This document shows, in pieces, positions 1 to 7,839 of a DNA stretch of 26,043 nt (within the stretch, counting starts at the first letter, position 1; each line of letters opens with the position of its first letter). The notes under the pieces were generated by a model. It saw only the letters and a list, made by a program, of their open reading frames with translations. It was not told the DNA's origin and did not search any database. Source of the stretch: a virus; IMG/VR virus record IMGVR_UViG_3300030102_003614, positions 1-26,043 of that record; one strand, given 5' to 3'. The translations under genes were made by a program, and so were the position numbers.

Positions 1-69
1 AAAACGATTTCGTTCATGCAAAATTGGGTATATAGGGTGTTTAGAACTAAAATAATTAAATAAATAGAT

Positions 70-258
70 ATGATTTTAACTTTTATAGCTGGTATTTTTA
101 TAGGTATTATGATACATTATAAAATAAATTTAGAAACTGAAAAACAAAACGAAAAATTAATAGAAAATATTAAAAGATTAGAGCAAAGAAAAAAGATAAA
201 CCCTAAAATGTTTTTAAGTAAAAAGGAATTAAAAAATGGCAAAAGCAAAAGTATATAA
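70..258 (+). CDS. small membrane-anchored coiled-coil protein
   Basis: This encodes 62 residues. Residues 1-17 are hydrophobic (MILTFIAGIFIGIMIHY) and can form one membrane segment, followed by a charged, probably helical stretch rich in Lys and Glu (about 22-42) and a basic tail. The arrangement suggests a single-pass inner-membrane protein with a cytoplasmic helix, but I recognise no family. The 3' end overlaps the following small basic gene by 23 bases. It is the first complete gene at the left end of the window, upstream of the terminase genes. Function is unknown. Confidence 0.6.
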   Translation: MILTFIAGIFIGIMIHYKINLETEKQNEKLIENIKRLEQRKKINPKMFLSKKELKNGKSKSI

Positions 259-367
259 GTTTTTAGGTACTACAAAACGTAAGCGTAAAGGCATACATTC
301 TAAAAATAAGTCAAGAACTAAAGGCGGCAAACAATATGTTAAGCGTTATAAAGGTCAAGGCAAATGA
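236..367 (+). CDS. 43-residue highly basic protein
   Basis: An ATG at 236 opens 43 codons ending in TGA at 365-367. The product starts MAKAKVYKFLGTTKRKRK and stays full of Lys, Arg and Gly to the end (KRYKGQGK). The start lies inside the preceding gene and the stop overlaps the next start as ATGA at 364-367, which is the translational-coupling pattern seen throughout this genome. I recall similar very short proteins carrying the FLGTTKRKRKG pattern in Bacteroidota phages, but without an established function. The charge suggests nucleic-acid binding; that is inference only. Confidence 0.65.
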   Translation: MAKAKVYKFLGTTKRKRKGIHSKNKSRTKGGKQYVKRYKGQGK

Positions 368-552
368 TAAAATACGAATGTAAAAAATGCGGTAACACTA
401 AAGAACTACGCAAAACTACTTTAGTAATAAGAAATGGTAAAGCTGTAGGTAAGGAAGCTTACTGTATTAAATGTGATTTGTATATGACTTCAAAACCAAA
501 AGAAGGTATGCCGCAAATAATTAGAACAGAACCAACTTTAAGAAAAAAATAA
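364..552 (+). CDS. zinc-ribbon protein upstream of terminase
   Basis: The 62-residue product carries two CxxC knuckles, C6/C9 (CKKC) and C34/C37 (CIKC), separated by 24 residues. That is the classic layout of a zinc ribbon binding one zinc ion. The rest is basic. It overlaps the preceding gene (ATGA) and its stop overlaps the terS start (TAATG at 550-554), so it is probably translated together with the packaging genes. Zinc ribbons of this kind bind DNA or protein; the partner cannot be told from the sequence. Confidence 0.7.
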   Translation: MIKYECKKCGNTKELRKTTLVIRNGKAVGKEAYCIKCDLYMTSKPKEGMPQIIRTEPTLRKK

Positions 553-1025
553 TGGGTAAAGGTCGTAAAAAAATACCTACGCAACTTAAAAAAATGAGTG
601 GTACGCTGCAAAAATGTAGGACACCAGAAAATGAAATGACTGTAGATTTGGTAAATGAATTACCAGAACCGCCAAGCTTATTAAGTACAATAGGTAGACA
701 AGAATGGGTAAAGGTAACTAAGCAACTTTATAATTTAAAAATGCTACATGAAATTGATTTAAGATTAATAGAAGCTTACTGTAATGAAATAAGTATTTAT
801 ATAGAAGCCGAAACTGAATTAAGATTAAATGGTAGAGTAGATAATTTTTTAAATACTAACGGTGATTTAATAAGAAGTCAAAGCAAGCCATTAATGAAAA
901 TAAAAAATGACGCTTTAAATAATGCGCTTAAATTAGCTACGCAATTCGGTTTAACACCTACAGCAAGGGCTTCAATATCAGCGCCTATTACTAATAATAC
1001 ACAAATAAATAATTATTTTGAATAA
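552..1025 (+). CDS. terS: terminase small subunit, P27-like
   Basis: The 157-residue protein opens with GKGRKKIPTQLKKMSGTLQK, which matches the start of P27-type small terminases (G-R-x-x-P-x-x-L-K then GT). A central helical region (about 45-140) follows, and a Thr/Asn-rich tail. Small terminase binds the packaging start site on phage DNA and hands it to the large subunit for cutting and translocation into the prohead. It directly precedes the large terminase, overlapping it by 8 bases, as usual. Length is normal for the family. Confidence 0.88.
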   Translation: MGKGRKKIPTQLKKMSGTLQKCRTPENEMTVDLVNELPEPPSLLSTIGRQEWVKVTKQLYNLKMLHEIDLRLIEAYCNEISIYIEAETELRLNGRVDNFLNTNGDLIRSQSKPLMKIKNDALNNALKLATQFGLTPTARASISAPITNNTQINNYFE

Positions 1026-2562
1026 ATATTTTTACGATAATAATGAAGCTGAAAAAGCTATTTCTTTTATAGAAAAATTTTGTACTCATACAAAAGGTGA
1101 AAAAGCGGGTACTTCTTTATATTTAGAAGACTGGCAAAAAAAAATAGTAGCTGACATTTTTGGCTGGAAAAATAAAGTAACTGGTTTTAGAAAATATAGA
1201 ACGGTTCTTATACAATTACCGCGAAAGAACGGAAAAACGACCCTTGCTTCGGCAATAGCTTTACTAATGTTATTTATGGATAGTGAACGTGGTTCTGAAA
1301 TTTATTGCGCAGCTTCGGACCGTAACCAGTCTGGTATATTATTCGAAATAGCCAAGCAAATGGTTTTACAAAATACTGAACTTAACCAGCGCGGTAAAGT
1401 ATTTAGAAATTCAATAGTAAACGAAAGTAAAGGTAATTTTTTTAAAGCTATAAGCGCTGACAGTAATACAAAGCACGGGTTTAGTGCTAATTGTGTTATT
1501 TATGACGAATTACATACAGCTAAAAGTAGGGACTTATGGGACACCCTTTTAACTTCAACTGGTAGTAGAAGACAGCCGCTAATAATTGCTATTACAACTT
1601 CTGGATATGATAAGCAAACTATATGTTATGAAATTTACGAATACGCAAAAAACGTGAGGGACGGTATTATAATAGACGAAACATTTTACCCCGTTATATA
1701 TGAAGCGGAACTTGAAGACGATATACAAAGTGAAGACGTTTGGAAAAAAGCAAACCCAAACTACGGTATAAGTCTACGTAAAGATTATATGCAGCGCGAA
1801 AGTCAAAGGGCTGTAGATATACCAAGTTATATGAATACATTTAAGCGGCTTCACCTTAATATATGGACTGGTTCGCAAGTTGCTTGGCTTGGTTCAAAAG
1901 AATGGAACGATTGTAAAACTACTTTTGATTATAATTTTTTAAAGGGCAAAAAATGCTGGGGTGGTTTAGACTTAGCTTCTACGCGTGATATTTCAGCTTT
2001 TGTTTTACTTTTTAAAGAAGATGAACATTTCTTTTTATTGCCACACTTTTTTATTCCTAAAGATAATGCGCAAAAAAGATTTGAAAAAGATAAAATAGAT
2101 TACCCAACTTGGATAAATAGCGGTCATATTATAGGTACTGAAGGTGACGTTTGCGACTATGATTTTATAAAACATAAAATTATGGAACTTGGCGAAATAT
2201 ATAATATACAGTCAGTATGCTATGACCGCTGGAACGCTTCACAATTAGTTATACAACTTCAAGACGAAGGGTTATTAATGGACGGTTTCGGACAAGGTTA
2301 TAGAAGCATGAGTGCGCCAACTAAAGAATTTGAAAAATTAGTTTTAGCTAAACAAATAAAGCACGACAATAACCCTTGCATGAACTGGCAAATAAATAAT
2401 GTTCAAATCATGGAAGACCCAGCGGGTAATATTAAGTGCGCAAAAAACAAATCAAAAGAAAAAATTGACGGGGTTATAGCCGCTATTATGGCGCTTGGTA
2501 ATTATATGACTGAAGAAAATATAGATAGTGTATATGACAGTAGAGGTTTATTAATATTATGA
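1018..2562 (+). CDS. terL: terminase large subunit (packaging ATPase and nuclease)
   Basis: The 514-residue protein has both terminase halves. In the ATPase, the Walker A loop is LPRKNGKTT at 67-75, the Walker B strand with catalytic acid is VIYDE at 160-164, and the coupling motif is TTSG at 193-196. In the RNase H-like nuclease, the metal-binding acids are D318 (GGLDLAS), D403 (CYDRW) and D484 (KIDGV). It cuts concatemeric phage DNA and pumps it into proheads through the portal. The start is TTG at 1018, inside the end of terS; no ATG or GTG fits as well before the conserved region. It resembles the Terminase_1 (HK97/P27-associated) group. Confidence 0.95.
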   Translation: MNKYFYDNNEAEKAISFIEKFCTHTKGEKAGTSLYLEDWQKKIVADIFGWKNKVTGFRKYRTVLIQLPRKNGKTTLASAIALLMLFMDSERGSEIYCAASDRNQSGILFEIAKQMVLQNTELNQRGKVFRNSIVNESKGNFFKAISADSNTKHGFSANCVIYDELHTAKSRDLWDTLLTSTGSRRQPLIIAITTSGYDKQTICYEIYEYAKNVRDGIIIDETFYPVIYEAELEDDIQSEDVWKKANPNYGISLRKDYMQRESQRAVDIPSYMNTFKRLHLNIWTGSQVAWLGSKEWNDCKTTFDYNFLKGKKCWGGLDLASTRDISAFVLLFKEDEHFFLLPHFFIPKDNAQKRFEKDKIDYPTWINSGHIIGTEGDVCDYDFIKHKIMELGEIYNIQSVCYDRWNASQLVIQLQDEGLLMDGFGQGYRSMSAPTKEFEKLVLAKQIKHDNNPCMNWQINNVQIMEDPAGNIKCAKNKSKEKIDGVIAAIMALGNYMTEENIDSVYDSRGLLIL

Positions 2563-2756
2563 TTGACAAAGAAATTTTAATTTTATTACGTGCTGACGGT
2601 TTCGTGCAAAAGTTTTGGGAAAAAACAAAAAACCATAAAACATACAAAGCCGCTTATGAAGAACTTGAAAAAGAATATGAAGAACTATTTGGTGAACGTA
2701 GGTATTCAGATTATAATTCTTTTAGAATTTGCCGTGATAGGAAAATAAAAAAATAA
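2559..2756 (+). CDS. hypothetical protein between terminase and portal
   Basis: The 65-residue product is charged, with a probable helix rich in Tyr, Glu and Lys (AAYEELEKEYEELFGERRYS, about 31-50) and a basic end. It overlaps the large terminase stop by 4 bases (ATGA), so it belongs to the packaging transcript. The YEELEKEY and RRYSDYNSFR pattern resembles small unknown proteins in Bacteroidota phages as I remember them, but no function is established. A packaging accessory role would be a guess from position alone. Confidence 0.65.
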   Translation: MIDKEILILLRADGFVQKFWEKTKNHKTYKAAYEELEKEYEELFGERRYSDYNSFRICRDRKIKK

Positions 2757-2771
2757 TATAATGCAACAAAG

Positions 2772-2826
2772 TAGCAATTAATTGCTATTAAATTTAATTA
2801 CTATTGTAAATATTTTTAATTAAAAA
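2772..2826. repeat. three short perfect palindromes before the portal gene
   Basis: The 79-base gap between the hypothetical gene and the portal gene holds three perfect palindromes in a row: TAGCAATTAATTGCTA at 2772-2787, ATTAAATTTAAT at 2787-2798, and TTTTTAATTAAAAA at 2813-2826. The first contains GC pairs and is the least likely to be chance; the other two are pure AT and expected more often in such DNA. They could be protein-binding operators or a weak RNA hairpin separating the packaging and capsid transcripts. TATTTTTA at 2811-2818 is one base off the TAnnTTTG promoter element. Confidence 0.4.
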
Positions 2827-2835
2827 TTTTTTATA

Positions 2836-4020
2836 GTGGGCGTATTAGATAGGATTGCTAACTTCTTTAAAACCCCAGTCAAAGAAGTAAGGCACCAAAA
2901 TTATTTTACTACATTAAATACTACAGCTTCTTATAGTGAAGGTAGCGCTATGACTTTTACAGCTGTATGGGCGGCTATAAGATTACTTTCAGAAAGCATA
3001 TCTACTTTACCAATAGGCGTTTATTCAAAAGATAAAAACGGTGATAAAGTAGAATTAGATGATAATATTTCTTATATATTAAAATTCAAACCAAACACCT
3101 ACCAAAATAAAGTAACTTTTTTTGAAAAAATTATGGTAGACTTATTACTTGACGGTAATAGCTATGTACAAATTATAAGAAATAGGAACGCTAGAGTAGT
3201 AGAACTTTTACCAATAGAATATGAAAATATGAATATAATCTACAAAGACGGTAGATTATTTTATCATAATGACCAGATGAAAGAAGTAATAGATAGCGAA
3301 GATATGTTACATTTTAAGCTAATTACTAAAAGTGACGGTTATACTGGGCTTTCACCAATAGAACAATGTAAAAACGCAATTTCTTGGGGTTTAGATTTGG
3401 AAAAATATGGTAAAAGCTTTTTTGAAAACGGGGCTAAATTATCTGGTGTTTTAGAAAGTGACCGTACTTTATCTACTGAAGCAATAGACCGTTTAAGAAA
3501 TAGTTTTAATAATAATTATTCTAAATTAAAAGGTGCAAATCAAACAGCTGTGTTAGAGGAAGGGTTAAAATACAAACCAATACAGATAGCGCCAGACCAA
3601 GCCCAATGGCTGGCAAGTAGACAGTTTAGTATTGAGGAAGTGGCTCGTATCTTTAACCTTCCGCCGCACCTTCTAAAAGATTTATCTAAGTCAAGTTTTA
3701 ATAATATAGAAATGCAAAGTCAAGAATTTGTTTCATATTCATTGATGCCTTACTTAACACGTATAGAATTAGAAATGAATATCAAATTATTTAGACGTAC
3801 TGAAGTAGGTAAAAAATATGTAAAATTTAATGTAAACGGTTTATTAAGAGGTAATATAAAAGACCGTAGTGAATTTTATAGTAAAATGATTTCAAGCGGT
3901 GTAATGAGTATTAACGAAGTGCGTGCTAAAGAAGATTTAAATAAAATAGAAGACGGTGATAAACACTTTACACAATTAAATATGACTACTATACAACAAA
4001 TAGGAGAAAATGCCAGCTAA
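2836..4020 (+). CDS. portal protein, HK97 family
   Basis: The 394-residue protein has the features of HK97-like portals: an early FTAVWAAIRLLSESISTLPI segment (about 41-60), the central GYTGLSPIEQCKNAI segment (about 174-188), and the C-terminal NLPPHLL and MQSQEFVSYSLMPYLTRIE helices (about 275-315). Twelve copies form the ring through which DNA enters the head. The start is GTG at 2836, giving MGVLDRIANFF, a typical portal start; no upstream ATG is in frame. The end overlaps the protease gene by 11 bases, the expected neighbour. Confidence 0.93.
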   Translation: MGVLDRIANFFKTPVKEVRHQNYFTTLNTTASYSEGSAMTFTAVWAAIRLLSESISTLPIGVYSKDKNGDKVELDDNISYILKFKPNTYQNKVTFFEKIMVDLLLDGNSYVQIIRNRNARVVELLPIEYENMNIIYKDGRLFYHNDQMKEVIDSEDMLHFKLITKSDGYTGLSPIEQCKNAISWGLDLEKYGKSFFENGAKLSGVLESDRTLSTEAIDRLRNSFNNNYSKLKGANQTAVLEEGLKYKPIQIAPDQAQWLASRQFSIEEVARIFNLPPHLLKDLSKSSFNNIEMQSQEFVSYSLMPYLTRIELEMNIKLFRRTEVGKKYVKFNVNGLLRGNIKDRSEFYSKMISSGVMSINEVRAKEDLNKIEDGDKHFTQLNMTTIQQIGENAS

Positions 4021-5746
4021 AGAATGTGATAACGGTAAATGGAAGTGGGGTACTTACGGGGAATGTAAGTATGATAGCAAAGCTGAAGCTGAAGCTGATA
4101 ATGAAGACTATAGGGCTTTAGAAGATATTAGTTTAGATGTAAACGAAGGTATGGTAGAGGAAGCTAAAAGGGGTTTAGCTTGGCGCAAAGAATTTGGTAG
4201 AGGGGGTACTGAAGTAGGGGTACGAACCGCTAATATGATTATAAATAATACTATGACTATTGAAAGGGTAAAGAAAATGTATGCTTACTTTAAAAGGCAT
4301 GAACCATACCAAGATAGCGAAGGTTTTAAGGTAGGTGAAGAGGGGTACCCGTCAAACTCAAGGATAGCCCATTCGCTTTGGGGTGGTGATAGTGGGTACT
4401 CATGGTCAGAAAAAAAACGTAACCAGATATTAAATGAGGAAGAAAAAAGAGTTAGTGCAAGAATAAAAAAAGCTTTAGAGAACAAAGTAGAAGAACATAA
4501 TGAAGAAATAAAAGATTTAAATTTAGATTGGAACGCTAGAGTTACTTTCAAAACTTTAGAAAAAGTATTTGATAGGGGCGTAGGGGCATATAATACAAAC
4601 CCCCAGTCAGTAAGACCGTCTGTAAAATCTTCGGACCAATGGGCGCTAGCGCGCGTTAATTCGTTTCTTTATGCTTTAAAAAAGGGTAAGTATAGAAGTG
4701 GTAAACATGATACTGATTTATTACCAAAAGACCACCCAGTAAGAAAAAAAATGGACGAAGAAAAAAATAAAACTATGGATAACGAAAATAGACAATTAAT
4801 AGGTACTTTGATTACTGAAGGTATTGAATTACCATTATATACAACAAAAGAGGAAGCTGAAGCTTATGCTGAAGAAATGGGGGGTTCTGGTTCGCATACT
4901 CATAATGTAGACGGTACCGACTATTTTATGCCTTTTTCTACGCATGAAGAAGCTTTAGAAATTATGGGTGAAGAAGACATGGAAGAAAAATACTACCATG
5001 ATGAAGAAGAAGATAAACAAAATAGAAGTATAATAGAATGTAAAGAGTGTGAAGACGATTGCGAAGACAAATGTATTAAAGGAAGTGAAGTAATAGGTGA
5101 GAAGAAAATAAAATACATTTGGGATAAAAAATATAATAATATAACTATGGAAAAAAGAATTTACGATATAGAAACCCGAGTACATGAAGATAACGATAAA
5201 ATGACTGTAGTGGGTCATGCTTCTTTATATAATAGTAGAAGTGAAGATTTAGGCGGCTTTTATGAATATATACAAGAAGGCGCTTTTACTGAAGAACTTA
5301 TAGCTAAGTCTGATGTGAGGGCTTTAATTAACCATGACCCAAATTTAATACTTGCTAGAAATACAGCTGGAACGCTAAAATTAACACCAGACGCTAAAGG
5401 GTTAAGGTATGAGTTTGACATACCAAACACAAGTTACGGTAGAGACTTAGCGGAAAATTTAAGAAATGGTAATATAAGCCAGTCTTCATTTGCTTTTACT
5501 GTTAAGTCAGACCAATGGAGTACTGACCAAGAAGGTAGAGACATAAGAACTATTACAGAAATTGATAGACTATATGATATTTCAAGTGTTACTTACCCAG
5601 CTTATAGTTTAGCTGAAAGTGAATTATTGGTAGCTAAAAGAGGGTTACATACATATAAAGAAAAAAAGGAACTGGAAAAAGAAGAAAAATTTTTAGTAAT
5701 GCGGTCACTTGCAAAGTTAAAAATTGAAATAGCAAAGAGAAAATAA
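4010..5746 (+). CDS. prohead protease (S78) with long N-terminal extension
   Basis: This is a 578-residue fusion. Residues 380-578 make a full-length HK97-type prohead protease: VVGHASLYN near 400, catalytic His442 in INHD, catalytic Ser493 in QSSFAF, and DISSVTYPAY near 524-533. It cleaves scaffold regions of capsid subunits during head maturation. The first 379 residues are extra: an RGGTEVG...GYPS...LWGGDSGYSW region (about 64-132) that I recall from other phage head proteins, a second region with DQWALARVNSFLYAL (about 208-222), then SGSHTHNVDGTDYFMP (about 293-308) and an acidic Cys-rich patch (CKECEDDCEDKC). The functions of those modules are unknown. Residue 380 is a Met with an A-rich leader, so a short protease may also be made from 5147. 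Confidence 0.9.
   Translation: MPAKECDNGKWKWGTYGECKYDSKAEAEADNEDYRALEDISLDVNEGMVEEAKRGLAWRKEFGRGGTEVGVRTANMIINNTMTIERVKKMYAYFKRHEPYQDSEGFKVGEEGYPSNSRIAHSLWGGDSGYSWSEKKRNQILNEEEKRVSARIKKALENKVEEHNEEIKDLNLDWNARVTFKTLEKVFDRGVGAYNTNPQSVRPSVKSSDQWALARVNSFLYALKKGKYRSGKHDTDLLPKDHPVRKKMDEEKNKTMDNENRQLIGTLITEGIELPLYTTKEEAEAYAEEMGGSGSHTHNVDGTDYFMPFSTHEEALEIMGEEDMEEKYYHDEEEDKQNRSIIECKECEDDCEDKCIKGSEVIGEKKIKYIWDKKYNNITMEKRIYDIETRVHEDNDKMTVVGHASLYNSRSEDLGGFYEYIQEGAFTEELIAKSDVRALINHDPNLILARNTAGTLKLTPDAKGLRYEFDIPNTSYGRDLAENLRNGNISQSSFAFTVKSDQWSTDQEGRDIRTITEIDRLYDISSVTYPAYSLAESELLVAKRGLHTYKEKKELEKEEKFLVMRSLAKLKIEIAKRK
5147..5746 (+). CDS. possible internal start producing the S78 protease alone
   Basis: The ATG at 5147, in frame with the long gene, would give a 199-residue protein starting MEKRIYDIETRVHEDND. 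That start and length are what HK97-type prohead proteases usually have. The preceding bases (TAAAAAATATAATAATAT then AACT) form the kind of AT-rich leader used by other genes here. Both His442 and Ser493 of the long protein would be kept. No promoter is visible, so it would be internal translation from the same message. This is inference; only the full fusion is certain as an open frame. Confidence 0.35.
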   Translation: MEKRIYDIETRVHEDNDKMTVVGHASLYNSRSEDLGGFYEYIQEGAFTEELIAKSDVRALINHDPNLILARNTAGTLKLTPDAKGLRYEFDIPNTSYGRDLAENLRNGNISQSSFAFTVKSDQWSTDQEGRDIRTITEIDRLYDISSVTYPAYSLAESELLVAKRGLHTYKEKKELEKEEKFLVMRSLAKLKIEIAKRK

Positions 5747-5772
5747 ATAATTAACAAATAAATTTTAAAAAA

Positions 5773-7017
5773 ATGAAAAATAGTTTAGAACTTAAAGAAA
5801 TGCGTTCAGACTTGATTTCTAAATTAGAAGTTATGAAAGAAGTAGCTACTAATGAAGAAAGAGACTTAACGCAAGAAGAAAATACTGAAATGGACAGTAT
5901 TTTAAACAAAGTAGACGATTTAGACGTAAAAATTACACGTGCTGAAAAAGTTGAAAAATCAATAAGAGAAAGCGCTTTAGTTTCTGGTGGTGCTGTAAAT
6001 AAAAACGACATATCAGAAAGTAAAGAAGCTAAGGATTACTCATTCCAAGACGCTATGAGGTCAGCTTATACTGGTAAAGTAGAAGGTCTTGTAAAAGAAA
6101 TGGACCAAGAAGCTAGAAATGAAGCAAGGTATACGGGGCAAACTTTCAAAGGTTTAGCTATTCCTTCAGCTGTTTTAGAAAGTAGAGCCGCTGTAGAAAA
6201 AGACGCTGTAAACTCTAGCCAGACTATGGCTTTTACTGACCAGTTAGAAGCAAACTTAGTATTAGCTTCAGCTGGTGCTAACTTCTATTCGGGTGTTACT
6301 AACATGAAGTTTCCAGTAATTTCAGCTGTAAATTCAGCTTTCTTACCAGAAACTGGTGGTTCGGCTGCGGCTGCTAACGGGACAGCTTCATCTTTAACTT
6401 TATCTCCGAAAAAATTAATATCGGTTGTAAATGTTTCAGCTGAAGCTATGATGCAAAACGCTTCTTTAGAAGCTGCATTAAGAAGAAATATGGCTGGCTC
6501 TATTGCTGCGACTTTAGAAAACGCTTTATTATATGGTGGTTCTGATATTACAAACGCACCGCAAAGTATTTTTACTGATGCTGCGGCTGGTTCTACTGCT
6601 GCTTTTAGTGGTGCTACTGCATTAACTTTAGAAACTACAGTATTAGACAACGGTGTAAGATTAGAAGGCGCTAGAATGGCTTATTTAATGAATAGTACTG
6701 CTTATTCAGCTATTAAAGTTGCTGACTTAGTTTCTGGTGTTAGCGCTGCGTATGACCCAAGAACTAAAGAAGTAAACGGTTACTTCTCTTTCATGTCGTC
6801 TAATGTAGGTGCTGGTGGTGCTTCTCATGCAAGTAAAGCTTTTGTTTTATTTGGTGATTTCAGCAAAGTACATATCGCACAGTTTGGTGGTTTAGATATT
6901 TTATTTGACCCTTATACTGGTGCTGCAACTGGTGAGCCAAAAATGATTGTAACTTCACTTGTAGACGGTGATGCTGTACAAAATGATACGGCTTTTGCTA
7001 ATCTAATTGAAGGATAA
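5773..7017 (+). CDS. major capsid protein, HK97 fold
   Basis: The 414-residue protein begins with a charged helical region (about 1-75, rich in Glu and Lys), the delta or scaffold-like domain that the prohead protease normally removes. An Ala/Gly/Ser-rich capsid domain follows, including a SLTLSPKKLISVVNVSAEAM stretch (about 208-227) typical of HK97-family capsids and the late FGGLDILFDPYTGA region (about 372-385). It follows the protease gene by 26 bases with an A-rich leader (TTTTAAAAAA then ATG). The gene ends in an intrinsic terminator, consistent with strong separate expression. The cleavage site cannot be fixed by reading. Confidence 0.95.
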   Translation: MKNSLELKEMRSDLISKLEVMKEVATNEERDLTQEENTEMDSILNKVDDLDVKITRAEKVEKSIRESALVSGGAVNKNDISESKEAKDYSFQDAMRSAYTGKVEGLVKEMDQEARNEARYTGQTFKGLAIPSAVLESRAAVEKDAVNSSQTMAFTDQLEANLVLASAGANFYSGVTNMKFPVISAVNSAFLPETGGSAAAANGTASSLTLSPKKLISVVNVSAEAMMQNASLEAALRRNMAGSIAATLENALLYGGSDITNAPQSIFTDAAAGSTAAFSGATALTLETTVLDNGVRLEGARMAYLMNSTAYSAIKVADLVSGVSAAYDPRTKEVNGYFSFMSSNVGAGGASHASKAFVLFGDFSKVHIAQFGGLDILFDPYTGAATGEPKMIVTSLVDGDAVQNDTAFANLIEG

Positions 7018-7029
7018 TTTAACATTTTT

Positions 7030-7073
7030 AAGGTCGGAAAATTGGGCTTTTTTGCCCTTTTTTCCACCTTTTT
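7030..7073 (+). terminator. intrinsic terminator after the capsid gene
   Basis: The left arm AAGGTCGGAAAA (7030-7041) pairs with TTTTCCACCTT (7060-7070) with C7035 bulged. Inside it GGGC (7044-7047) pairs with GCCC (7054-7057) around a six-T loop. A run of five T follows at 7069-7073. This is the strongest hairpin in the window apart from the frameshift stem. It lies 12 bases after the capsid stop, so it would end or attenuate the head transcript. Confidence 0.85.
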
Positions 7074-7160
7074 ATTAAAAACTGCATATCGTTTTTAACA
7101 GTATTTAGAAGCGTTTTAAGCAACTTTAGGTAGTTTGGCTAATATGTATATTAAAAAGTT

Positions 7161-7262
7161 ATGATATTACAATACAAGCAAAACACTAGAGAAGAAAAAA
7201 TTAAGAAAAAAGACAAAAAAATTATTATGTTAAATTATAAAAAAACACAAAAAAATGGCTAA
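7161..7262 (+). CDS. possible 33-residue lysine-rich peptide
   Basis: An ATG at 7161 opens 33 codons (MILQYKQNTREEKIKKKDKK and on to NYKKTQKNG) ending in TAA at 7260-7262, which overlaps the next gene's start at 7255. The overlap resembles the coupling used elsewhere in this genome, and it fills half of an otherwise empty gap. Against it, the composition is what AT-rich non-coding DNA would encode. No family is recognised. It may instead be only a leader for the connector gene. Confidence 0.3.
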   Translation: MILQYKQNTREEKIKKKDKKIIMLNYKKTQKNG

Positions 7263-7839
7263 AAGTTTTAAAGTTACAGCTTACCCAGCTGACATTTCTA
7301 TAGTAAGTTTAAGTGAAGCAAAAGACCATTTGAGAGTTAGTAATTCAGCTGACGATACGCTTATAACAAACTTAATTTTAGCTGCAACGCAAGCGGCTCA
7401 AAATTATACAAACAGATTTTTTATAAACCATTCTGTTCGTATGGATTGCGACACTTGGGAAGAAACACTTTACTTTTATAAGTCACCAGTATTTTCTTCA
7501 ACAACTATAGAATACTATGGGACTTCAGCTACTATTTATGATGTTTGGGACAGCTCTAATTATATAGTAGACAAAGTACATGAACCAGCCAGACTTCTTT
7601 TACAAGCTGATAAAAGTTACCCAGATTTAGCTGACCGTAAAGCTGCAATAAAAATAACTTATGTAAGCGGTTATGGTACAGCCAGTACAGATGTACCGCA
7701 AGCTATAAAGCAAGCTGTTTTATTAATGATAGGTAATTTTTATGAAAATAGACAAGAAGTAGTAGTAGGTAGAATAGCTACAGAAATGCCTAAAAGCGCA
7801 CAATATTTATTAGACCAATATAAAGTACAAATAACATGA
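7255..7839 (+). CDS. head-tail connector, HK97 gp6-like
   Basis: The 194-residue protein opens with a region carrying SLSEAKDHLRVSNSADDTLI (about 19-38) and then ILAATQAAQNYTNRFF, the signature start of gp6-like connectors (PF05135 type). It ends in a helical region with VPQAIKQAVLLMIGNFYENR (about 142-161). In HK97 these proteins form a ring under the portal. The gene is the first after the capsid terminator and overlaps the next gene by 4 bases (ATGA), the order expected for connector, adaptor and tail completion. Confidence 0.88.
   Translation: MAKSFKVTAYPADISIVSLSEAKDHLRVSNSADDTLITNLILAATQAAQNYTNRFFINHSVRMDCDTWEETLYFYKSPVFSSTTIEYYGTSATIYDVWDSSNYIVDKVHEPARLLLQADKSYPDLADRKAAIKITYVSGYGTASTDVPQAIKQAVLLMIGNFYENRQEVVVGRIATEMPKSAQYLLDQYKVQIT

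Noticed and set aside
18-25. TGCAAAAT at the left end repeated near the right end (26012-26019) as a terminal repeat
   Set aside because: Eight bases of mostly A and T are too short to be a terminal redundancy or assembly overlap; flanking bases differ.
4955-5218. 87-codon Phe/Tyr-rich - strand frame inside the protease gene
   Set aside because: It is the antisense of a Glu/Asp/Lys-rich stretch, which yields Phe/Ile/Tyr-rich pseudo-membrane sequence automatically.
6285-6650. 121-codon - strand frame inside the capsid gene
   Set aside because: It is antisense to an Ala/Thr-rich coding region, lacks a leader and resembles no protein; the + strand product is certain.
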